From positions 1 to 20,439 of IMG/VR virus record IMGVR_UViG_3300017752_000233: a DNA stretch of 20,439 nucleotides. One strand, given 5' to 3'. Below are positions 15,612 to 20,439 of this stretch, piece after piece. Under the pieces are notes generated by a model that saw only the letters and a program-made list of their open reading frames with translations, made no database searches and had not been told where the DNA came from. How positions within the stretch are numbered: the first letter of the stretch is position 1; each line of letters begins with the position of its first letter. A program made the translations under genes and the position numbers. The stretch comes from a virus.

Positions 15612-16553
15612 ATGAGTGACTTTATTTGGGTTGAGAAATATCGACCCAACAAAATTGAAGATTGTATTTTACCAGATAGCATCAAAACTACACTGTCTAG
15701 TTTTGTTGAGAAGGGAGAGGTTCCTAATCTTCTTCTCTCTGGACCTCCTGGTATTGGAAAAACCACAGTTGCGAAAGCTCTGTGTAATGAACTTGGCGTT
15801 GACTTTTACGTAATTAATGGATCTGACGAAGGACGATTTCTGGACACGGTACGGAACCAAGCAAAGAATTTTGCGACGACCGTATCACTTCAAGCAAATG
15901 GAAAACCAAAAGTTATCATCATCGATGAAGCTGATAACACAACCAATGATGTACAACTCCTCTTACGGGCAAACATTGAGGCGTATCATAACAACTGCAG
16001 ATTCATCTTCACCTGCAATTACAAAAACAAAATCATCGAACCCCTCCATTCCCGATGTGCAGTCATTGACTTCTCCGTCAACGGAAAAGAAAAGACAGCT
16101 ATTGCGGGGCAATTTTTCAACCGTATCAGGTCTATACTTGAGAAAGAAGCTGTTGATTATGATCCTAAAGTTGTCGCAGAAGTAATCAAAAAATATTTTC
16201 CTGATTGGAGACGTGTTCTTAATGAACTACAAAGATATTCTTCTGTCGGAAGTATTGATACTGGAATTCTGACTACAGTTTCAGAAGTTAATCTAAAAGA
16301 TCTTGTCACTAATATGAAAGGAAAAGATTTTAGTAGGGTCCGAAAGTGGGTAGTTGAAAATCTCGACAATGATCAGAGTGCAGTATATCGTAAAGTTTAT
16401 GATTCAATGTATACTGCTTTGGAACCATCATCTATTCCACAAGCAGTTTTGATCTTTGCTAAATATCAATATCAGTCTGCATTTGCTGTTGATCCAGAGA
16501 TCAATACTCTTGCATGTATGACTGAACTAATGTGTGACTGTAAATTTAAATGA
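15612..16553 (+). CDS. 44: gp44 clamp loader ATPase subunit
   Basis: 313 residues (T4 gp44 319). AAA+ clamp loader that opens gp45 and loads it on primer-template DNA with gp62. Visible are WVEKYRPNKIEDCILP (6-21), Walker A GPPGIGKTT (44-52), Walker B IIIDEAD (102-108), sensor 1 FTCNY (133-137), and the SRC motif (147-149) carrying the arginine finger. The part coding residues about 95-160 is GC-richer and C-rich in codon use (about 43 percent GC in 15961-16080 by hand count against about 30 percent in 16141-16200). It overlaps the next gene by ATGA. Confidence 0.95.
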   Translation: MSDFIWVEKYRPNKIEDCILPDSIKTTLSSFVEKGEVPNLLLSGPPGIGKTTVAKALCNELGVDFYVINGSDEGRFLDTVRNQAKNFATTVSLQANGKPKVIIIDEADNTTNDVQLLLRANIEAYHNNCRFIFTCNYKNKIIEPLHSRCAVIDFSVNGKEKTAIAGQFFNRIRSILEKEAVDYDPKVVAEVIKKYFPDWRRVLNELQRYSSVGSIDTGILTTVSEVNLKDLVTNMKGKDFSRVRKWVVENLDNDQSAVYRKVYDSMYTALEPSSIPQAVLIFAKYQYQSAFAVDPEINTLACMTELMCDCKFK

Positions 16554-17662
16554 TCCTTTCTCCAGAAGATACTCTATACGCATACGGTAAAATTAATGAA
16601 GCTTACGGTTCTATCAACCGTATCGATGACTTCTTTCGTATGAAAAAAATTGAACGTATTAAAGAGATTCCTCCAACTCTCTTTGGTTTGTCTCATGAAG
16701 ATGATCTGTTTCAGGATTTCTCTATGCATCCTGAGGACATGAACTTTCGTATTGTTCAACCAGATCACAGTACGTTTAATACTCTTCTGGAAATGACTGC
16801 ATCGTTTACCTATGAGGAAGCACCAGGTAAAGAGATGAAACTGATGATCCAGGAGACGACCACAGGCACCGCTGTGGGGTTCATCAAACTGGGTTCACCA
16901 ATCATCAATTCAAAACCACGTAACCAGTGGTTAGGAGGGGTTCCAGACCTCACCATCTTTAATAAGCGTGCGATCATGGGATTCATCATTGTTCCCACTC
17001 AACCTTTTGGTTTCAATTATCTTGGTGGTAAACTTCTATCATTGATCTGCTGCAGTCATGAAGTTCGTGAGGTGCTAAATAAAAAGTACAATACAGAAAT
17101 GTGTTTGTTTGAGACAACATCATTGTATGGTAATATAAAAGGAACAAGTCAATACGATGGTTTAAAACCATACCTTCGTTATCGTGGAGATACCGAATCT
17201 AAATTTCTATTGACTCTTCCAGACTCAATTTATCATGACTTGAGTAAGTGGTTTATTGAGAGAAACGGTGGTCCTTTAATTCACAAAGGTGCTTCGAGTC
17301 GTAAACTCAAAATTCAAACCAAGATGATTTCTATCATCAAAAATTCTCTTAAGGAATATTATCCAGATCTTTATATAGAGTTTGTTGCTTTCATCAAATC
17401 AAAACAGGATGTGACAACACAGAAGCGTTTCTATATGTCTGACTATGGATATGAAAATTCTAGAGATGTTATACTTGGTAAAACTGAAACACTAATTCCA
17501 AACAAACAAAACTTTGATAAATTTTATCTCGATAATATGATACAATGGTGGAAGCGTAAAGCTTCTAATCGGTATCAGAAACTTATTGCAGAAGGTTCTT
17601 TGAGAAATGAACTTGAAGTTTGGAATTCTAATACTATGAACACTATTGATATTATCAGATGA
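16550..17662 (+). CDS. DUF4338 / DruA-like protein
   Basis: 370 residues. The central part resembles DUF4338, the family of DruA of the Druantia defence system: AVGFIKLGSPI (108-118), RNQWLGG (124-130), AIMGFIIVPTQPFGFNYLGG (141-160), KLLSLICCSHEVREVLNKKY (161-180), EMCLFETTSLYGNIKGTSQY (183-202) and GLKPYLRYRG. The order of a GS(P) strand, a hydrophobic strand with VP, a long helix ending in Y, an ETTxLYGN/TFVD-type element and a Tyr-rich end is shared. The C-terminal basic helices (about 250-360) are not recognised. Cyanophages commonly have such a gene here. It sits between clamp loader genes, overlapping both neighbours by ATGA. It may act on DNA, but no activity can be read from the sequence. 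Homology is remote and judged by eye. Confidence 0.5.
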   Translation: MILSPEDTLYAYGKINEAYGSINRIDDFFRMKKIERIKEIPPTLFGLSHEDDLFQDFSMHPEDMNFRIVQPDHSTFNTLLEMTASFTYEEAPGKEMKLMIQETTTGTAVGFIKLGSPIINSKPRNQWLGGVPDLTIFNKRAIMGFIIVPTQPFGFNYLGGKLLSLICCSHEVREVLNKKYNTEMCLFETTSLYGNIKGTSQYDGLKPYLRYRGDTESKFLLTLPDSIYHDLSKWFIERNGGPLIHKGASSRKLKIQTKMISIIKNSLKEYYPDLYIEFVAFIKSKQDVTTQKRFYMSDYGYENSRDVILGKTETLIPNKQNFDKFYLDNMIQWWKRKASNRYQKLIAEGSLRNELEVWNSNTMNTIDIIR

Positions 17663-19002
17663 CTCTTACCAAATTTTTAACAGAACAAAAATTTGAAAAA
17701 ACAATACGAATCCTTGTCTATCCAAACATCACATTCTCTAAGGATCTGACTAAAGATAGTTACATTCAGGTAATCACTAATATGATTGCTGAACTAAACA
17801 AGATTCGTAGCGATTTGTTTTTTTATCTGGTCCTTCCAGAGTTCCTGGAGATGCTAGACTTCTATAATACTAAACAGTTTATAATGAAGTTCCCAACGTA
17901 TCCTCCTACGATGCGTTCACACTTTGATGTAGAACATTTTAGGAAACTGATCAATCATGATCTTGACGTTGATCTAGTATTTTCACACCTTCCAGAGCAT
18001 ACACATGCGATCAAAAATACTATCAGTAATGTAACTCACCACAGTCCTTCTTATTTTGGATACTGTCACTGGTTTGATCTGAACGAAGTTGTTGCTTGGA
18101 GTCAACCAAGTTTCAACCAAAATATTCTTGGTCTGCTTGAGATGCAACGTTGTTATCTGAATACACAGAGTCAAAAAAATCTTGTATTGAATCAAGCCTC
18201 TGAAGTCTTTAATAAAGGAACTGTATCTAAACTTAATGACATTCTAGTCCCGCATCATCTAGGTGTTAAAGAATCTGATATTGTAGAACCAAATAAGAAT
18301 ACTGATAAATTAATCGTCTTTAATCATAGACCAGATACATATAAGGACTTTGGTAACTTCATGAAGGTTCTAGAGTCTCTGAGAGACCTTAGACAAGACT
18401 TCACCGTATGGATTCCATTGCTAGAGAAATCAGATAAATCCTGGATTACTACTGAGAAGTTTAATAAGCAAAGATATTACAAAAAACTACAACAGTGTCG
18501 TGTTGGATTTTCACCTAAGCAAGTTTATGGTGGGTGGAGTGTATCGACTACTGATGGTATTATGAATGGTTGTCCATATATCATGTACGATGCTGATTAT
18601 TACCAGGAACTAAATCCAACTGCAGATTTCTTTACTGAGAATTCTGAAGCGGTGAGACTGTTAAACATGTATCTCGATGACAATGATTATCGAAATGATA
18701 TGTCTGTAAAATCTCAACAGTATATTAAAGATAATCTCATATATAAAAATGAGGTAAAGAAGATGAGTGATTATATTGATGATGTAATCAAGTCTCAAAA
18801 TTATATACTGTCTGATGTAACTGAAAGACTTATTTCTATTATTAAAATGAAAGGTCAGGTTACCAAAAAAGAATTGTTTAGTTCTTATCTTGGATGGGGT
18901 AGGGGAATTAAGTTTGGTCCTTACCGTAGAGCTTTACTAAAAAACAAAAACATTTATGATACAATAGATTCTACTCCTCACTACTGTTGGATTGACAATT
19001 AA
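17659..19002 (+). CDS. GT-B glycosyltransferase-like protein with C-terminal winged-helix-like tail
   Basis: 447 residues. Residues 16-200 look like an N-terminal Rossmann half (IRILVYPNITFSKDL, then LFFYLVLPEFLEML). Residues about 217-370 match a GT-B C-terminal half: LIVFNHRPDTYKDFGNFM (219-236), FTVWIPLL, KKLQQCRVGFSP and YGGWSVSTTDGIMNGCPYIM (290-309), the last being the typical sugar-nucleotide-binding loop region. Residues 385-447 (DVTERLISIIKMKG, TKKELFSSYLGWGRG, then a basic FGPYRRALLKNK) look like a winged helix. The gene lies between clamp loader subunits, overlaps the DruA-like gene by ATGA, and is followed three bases later by gp62. Whether it glycosylates DNA, protein or something else cannot be told here. 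Donor and acceptor unknown. Confidence 0.55.
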   Translation: MTLTKFLTEQKFEKTIRILVYPNITFSKDLTKDSYIQVITNMIAELNKIRSDLFFYLVLPEFLEMLDFYNTKQFIMKFPTYPPTMRSHFDVEHFRKLINHDLDVDLVFSHLPEHTHAIKNTISNVTHHSPSYFGYCHWFDLNEVVAWSQPSFNQNILGLLEMQRCYLNTQSQKNLVLNQASEVFNKGTVSKLNDILVPHHLGVKESDIVEPNKNTDKLIVFNHRPDTYKDFGNFMKVLESLRDLRQDFTVWIPLLEKSDKSWITTEKFNKQRYYKKLQQCRVGFSPKQVYGGWSVSTTDGIMNGCPYIMYDADYYQELNPTADFFTENSEAVRLLNMYLDDNDYRNDMSVKSQQYIKDNLIYKNEVKKMSDYIDDVIKSQNYILSDVTERLISIIKMKGQVTKKELFSSYLGWGRGIKFGPYRRALLKNKNIYDTIDSTPHYCWIDN

Positions 19003-19005
19003 ATT

Positions 19006-19389
19006 ATGGAACTAAAGGACTGGCTCAATTCAATTAATCAATCAAAAATTAATATGATTGATGAAGACTATGCTACAGAAAAAGATTATCCTCCATTCAT
19101 TATCAATAAGTGCTTGTCTGGATTTATAGATACAATTCTTATTGCAAATGAAATGAATATTCATTCTGATCTTTCTAAGAAGATGCAATATGATTTTTTT
19201 ATAAATATTGTGAGACCGAAAAAGCGTTTCTCTCCTTGGTTAAGGAAAGAAAAAATTGACTCACTAGAACTTGTCAAAAAGTATTACCACTACAATGATG
19301 AGAAAGCTAGAAGTGCTTTGAAACTTTTATCGGAAGAACAACTTGAATTTATCAAACAAAGGATGAAAACTGGAGGAAAAAATGAGTGA
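19006..19389 (+). CDS. 62: gp62 clamp loader small subunit
   Basis: 127 residues, shorter than T4 gp62 (187) but like cyanophage forms. It joins four gp44 subunits in the clamp loader. Recognisable parts are MELKDWLNSINQSK, the PFIINKCLSGFIDTILIANE segment (30-49), and PKKRFSPWLRKEK (76-88) followed by a helical tail. The same order gp45-gp44-(insert)-gp62-regA supports the call. It overlaps regA by eight bases, and the GGAGG for regA is inside its last codons. Confidence 0.87.
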   Translation: MELKDWLNSINQSKINMIDEDYATEKDYPPFIINKCLSGFIDTILIANEMNIHSDLSKKMQYDFFINIVRPKKRFSPWLRKEKIDSLELVKKYYHYNDEKARSALKLLSEEQLEFIKQRMKTGGKNE

Positions 19390-19807
19390 AGTTCTAGAGT
19401 ATAACTGGTCGCCAGACAAGATGATTGAGGTCACCTTGAAAGAACCAGATGATTTTCTAAAGGTTCGTGAAACTCTAACACGTATTGGTGTAGCGTCACG
19501 TAAAGAAAAGAAGATCTATCAATCCTGTCACATTCTGCATAAACAGGGCAAGTATTATATCGTTCACTTCAAAGAGTTATTTGCTCTTGATGGTAAAAAA
19601 GCAAATCTTTTTGTAAACGATGTCCAACGTAGAAATCGTATTTCACAACTATTATCTGATTGGGGACTTGTGGGTATTGTCAATTCTTCTTCAATTGAAG
19701 ATTGTGCTCCCCTGAGTCAAATCAAAGTTCTCTCCTATAAAGACAAAGGAGAATGGACTCTTGAGAGTAAGTATAACATTGGTAAAAAAAAGACGGCTAA
19801 TCCTTAA
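19382..19807 (+). CDS. regA: RegA translational repressor
   Basis: 141 residues. RegA binds start regions of early mRNAs (in T4 including gp44 and gp45) and blocks translation. The match to T4 RegA is strong: MIEVTLKEPDDFLKVRETLT (14-33), YQSCHILHKQGKYYIVHFKE (46-65), LLSDWGLVGIV and EWTLESKYNIG. T4 RegA (122 residues) begins at the equivalent of Met14, so this protein has 13 extra N-terminal residues (MSEVLEYNWSPDK). GGAGG five bases before the ATG at 19382 supports the long start, although ATG at 19421 is possible. The 3' end overlaps a convergent minus-strand gene and its terminator. Confidence 0.95.
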   Translation: MSEVLEYNWSPDKMIEVTLKEPDDFLKVRETLTRIGVASRKEKKIYQSCHILHKQGKYYIVHFKELFALDGKKANLFVNDVQRRNRISQLLSDWGLVGIVNSSSIEDCAPLSQIKVLSYKDKGEWTLESKYNIGKKKTANP

Positions 19808-19821
19808 TCAGGATAACCGTC
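19784..19821 (-). terminator. Minus-strand intrinsic terminator inside the end of regA
   Basis: On the minus strand GACGG-TT-ATCC pairs with GGAT-TA-GCCGTC (plus 19792-19803 and 19811-19821) around a loop of about seven bases, with a small internal mismatch. Eight T's follow directly (plus A run 19784-19791). It ends the 49-residue minus-strand gene. In the plus direction only a weak CTTCTTCTTC stretch follows, so it may slow plus-strand transcription less well. Confidence 0.75.
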
Positions 19822-19953
19822 ATCTTCTTCTATTAGAGTAATCCTACTTTTATTTTTCAAATACGAATCCTTGTCGGAATAGATCTCAGATTCTAATTCG
19901 TCAAGGATTTGTTTTAGGTGCTTGTGAATAATTTTTAATCTTGTTTTTTCCAT
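19804..19953 (-). CDS. Small conserved-looking hypothetical protein, 49 residues
   Basis: Read on the minus strand from ATG at 19953-19951 to TAA at 19806-19804. The 49-residue product starts MEKTRLKIIHKHLKQILDEL, continues ESEIYSDKDSYLKNKSRITL, and ends IEEDDGYPD. It is a basic amphipathic helix followed by an acidic tail; no family is recognised with certainty, though an EDDGYPD-type ending feels familiar from cyanophage small proteins after regA. Its stop overlaps that of regA by two bases in opposite direction. A late-promoter-like box (19972-19979) lies 18 bases upstream and a strong terminator follows. No Shine-Dalgarno is visible. These flanking signals are the main support for a real gene. 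Confidence 0.65.
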   Translation of the reverse strand: MEKTRLKIIHKHLKQILDELESEIYSDKDSYLKNKSRITLIEEDDGYPD

Positions 19954-19971
19954 AACTATATTTTGTTTTAC

Positions 19972-19979
19972 TATCTATA
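19972..19979 (-). promoter_or_regulatory. Late-promoter-like box for the 49-residue minus-strand gene
   Basis: On the minus strand TATAGATA, one base off the T4 late element TATAAATA and followed by G. It overlaps the end of the T run of the terminator of the preceding minus-strand gene, just as the late box at 238 overlaps its terminator. Confidence 0.5.
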
Positions 19980-20004
19980 AAAAAAGGAGAGGTCTCCCTC
20001 TCCT
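19979..20004 (-). terminator. Minus-strand intrinsic terminator of the 73-residue gene
   Basis: Perfect eight-base stem AGGAGAGG (minus side, plus 19997-20004 read in reverse as AGGAGAGG) with CCTCTCCT (plus 19985-19992 in reverse), loop of four. Seven T's on the minus strand (plus A run 19979-19985) follow. It begins four bases after the stop codon at 20009. Confidence 0.85.
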
Positions 20005-20008
20005 AATA

Positions 20009-20230
20009 TTACAATAGAATCTCTTTACATATTCTCTTGCATACATGTTGATCTAGAGCATCGCATTCTATTAGACACTCATAGTAATCGTTTAATCGAT
20101 CACTTTCTGATTCTAGAATATGGATTTTTTTGTCCAAATTTTTCCACTGTTCTGTTAATTCAATATCCTCCACAGTTTTTTCAAGATGTCGCCACTCATT
20201 TAATTGAGATCGAGACAGAAGACTATGCAT
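20009..20230 (-). CDS. Small helical protein with twin CxxxC motif, 73 residues
   Basis: Function not recognised. The protein is almost wholly helical by composition: SQLNEWRHLEKTVEDIELTE, a charged coiled-coil-like middle (LDKKIHILESESDRLNDYYE), and a C-terminal cysteine cluster YECLIECDALDQHVCKRICK. The cysteines form C52-x3-C56-x7-C64-x3-C68, which on two helices could make two disulfides or a metal site. The start at 20230 is supported by GAGG on the minus strand about eight bases upstream. A perfect terminator begins four bases past the stop. Expressed opposite to the replication operon. Confidence 0.7.
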   Translation of the reverse strand: MHSLLSRSQLNEWRHLEKTVEDIELTEQWKNLDKKIHILESESDRLNDYYECLIECDALDQHVCKRICKEILL

Positions 20231-20318
20231 AACTTAAACCTCATACAGTTAATAAGTGATATAGACAATTCTCATTTCATATTCAATTTCCCAATTCTGT
20301 ATTATTTAGTACACTTTG

Positions 20319-20334
20319 TGTTAGTTTACTAACA
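20319..20334. promoter_or_regulatory. Perfect inverted repeat in the upstream region of the 73-residue gene
   Basis: TGTTAGT-TT-ACTAACA, seven-base perfect arms with a two-base centre. The core AGTTTACTAA recurs at 20397-20405. It lies about 90 bases upstream of the start at 20230, where an operator could sit. A possible promoter on the minus strand between it and the gene (TTGAAT, 17 bases, TATATC) is weak. The stretch 20231-20357 otherwise shows no gene. Confidence 0.35.
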
Positions 20335-20357
20335 TTTATTTCATTTTTACATAAGTA

Positions 20358-20387
20358 CAAAAAAAGAGAGGGTTTGTAACCCTCTCT
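20358..20387 (-). terminator. Minus-strand intrinsic terminator of the gene running off the right edge
   Basis: Perfect ten-base stem AGAGAGGGTT (20365-20374) with AACCCTCTCT (20378-20387), three-base loop. A run of A on plus just before it (about 20359-20365) gives a T run after the hairpin on the minus strand. Confidence 0.87.
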
Positions 20388-20405
20388 GTTAAGTAAGTTT
20401 ACTAA

Positions 20406-20439
20406 TCACTTAGCATATACTTGACCACGATAGCAAAAT
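20406..20439 (-). CDS. C-terminal end of a minus-strand gene (partial)
   Basis: Only the last codons are in the window. One minus frame reads FCYRGQVYAK then TGA (20406-20408); another reads FAIVVKYMLSD then TAG (20402-20404). The first has the YRG-x-x-Y pattern seen in some small cyanobacterial and cyanophage proteins (for example DUF4278-type), but eleven residues cannot decide it. A strong minus-strand terminator at 20358-20387 supports a gene ending here. Confidence 0.4.
   Translation of the reverse strand, partial: FCYRGQVYAK

Noticed and set aside
15817-16185. 122-residue plus-strand open frame inside gp44
   Set aside because: Out-of-frame shadow of the complete gp44 ATPase gene; composition is unlike a folded protein.
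1-20439. Stop-codon reassignment across the phage genome
   Set aside because: All other genes end cleanly at TAA, TAG or TGA and use CAA/CAG for Gln, so the two stops at the left edge are local.
1-20439. CRISPR arrays, insertion sequences, tRNA or rRNA genes
   Set aside because: No regularly spaced direct repeats, transposase motifs or cloverleaf-like stretches were noticed; nearly all sequence is coding. A tRNA scan could not be run.

Overview
The window looks like a stretch of a T4-like cyanophage (a marine cyanobacterial myovirus). The sequence is AT-rich and almost gapless. It carries homologues of many T4 core genes (UvsY, UvsW, gp55, gp47, gp46, gp45, gp44, gp62, RegA) in the usual cyanophage order. 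The host signal comes from genes typical of cyanobacteria and their phages: a CpeT-like bilin lyase, a DUF3110 protein and a CobS-like AAA+ ATPase. All names come from reading motifs by eye; no database search was run.

Layout. Positions 1-168 hold what looks like the C-terminal end of a major capsid protein, but its frame is broken by two stop codons. A strong terminator (209-238) runs straight into an exact T4-type late promoter (TATAAATA, 238-245). That promoter starts a three-gene late block (259-4874) of probable virion proteins: a tail-tube-like protein with extra C-terminal domains, a 492-residue protein of unknown function, and a repeat protein with Calx-beta-like domains and a vWA-like tip. 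Three bases later the recombination and late-control genes begin: uvsY, uvsW and a Sm-like protein (4878-7179). After a sigma70-like promoter come gp55, gp47, a DUF3110 protein, gp46 and cpeT (7295-11277).

Next is a two-gene module, each gene with its own sigma70-like promoter: a zincin-vWA (CobT-like) protein and a CobS-like ATPase (11326-14604). A near-consensus promoter then drives the replication block (14654-19807): DUF3310 protein, sliding clamp gp45, clamp loader gp44, a DUF4338/DruA-like protein, a GT-B glycosyltransferase-like protein with a C-terminal winged-helix-like tail, clamp loader small subunit gp62, and the translational repressor RegA. In T4 gp44 and gp62 are adjacent; here two accessory genes separate them.

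From 19804 to the end the coding strand switches. Two small minus-strand genes (49 and 73 residues) and the tail of a third are each followed by a clear intrinsic terminator. The first of these terminators lies inside the 3' end of regA, and the two genes meet tail to tail.

How the parts fit (inference): early sigma70-like promoters feed recombination, replication and host-manipulation genes. gp55 with the gp45 clamp then switches on late promoters such as the one at 238. The most interesting items are the DruA-like and glycosyltransferase-like pair inside the replisome operon, the metalloprotease-vWA/AAA+ pair with matching promoters, and the stop-interrupted capsid end at the left edge.
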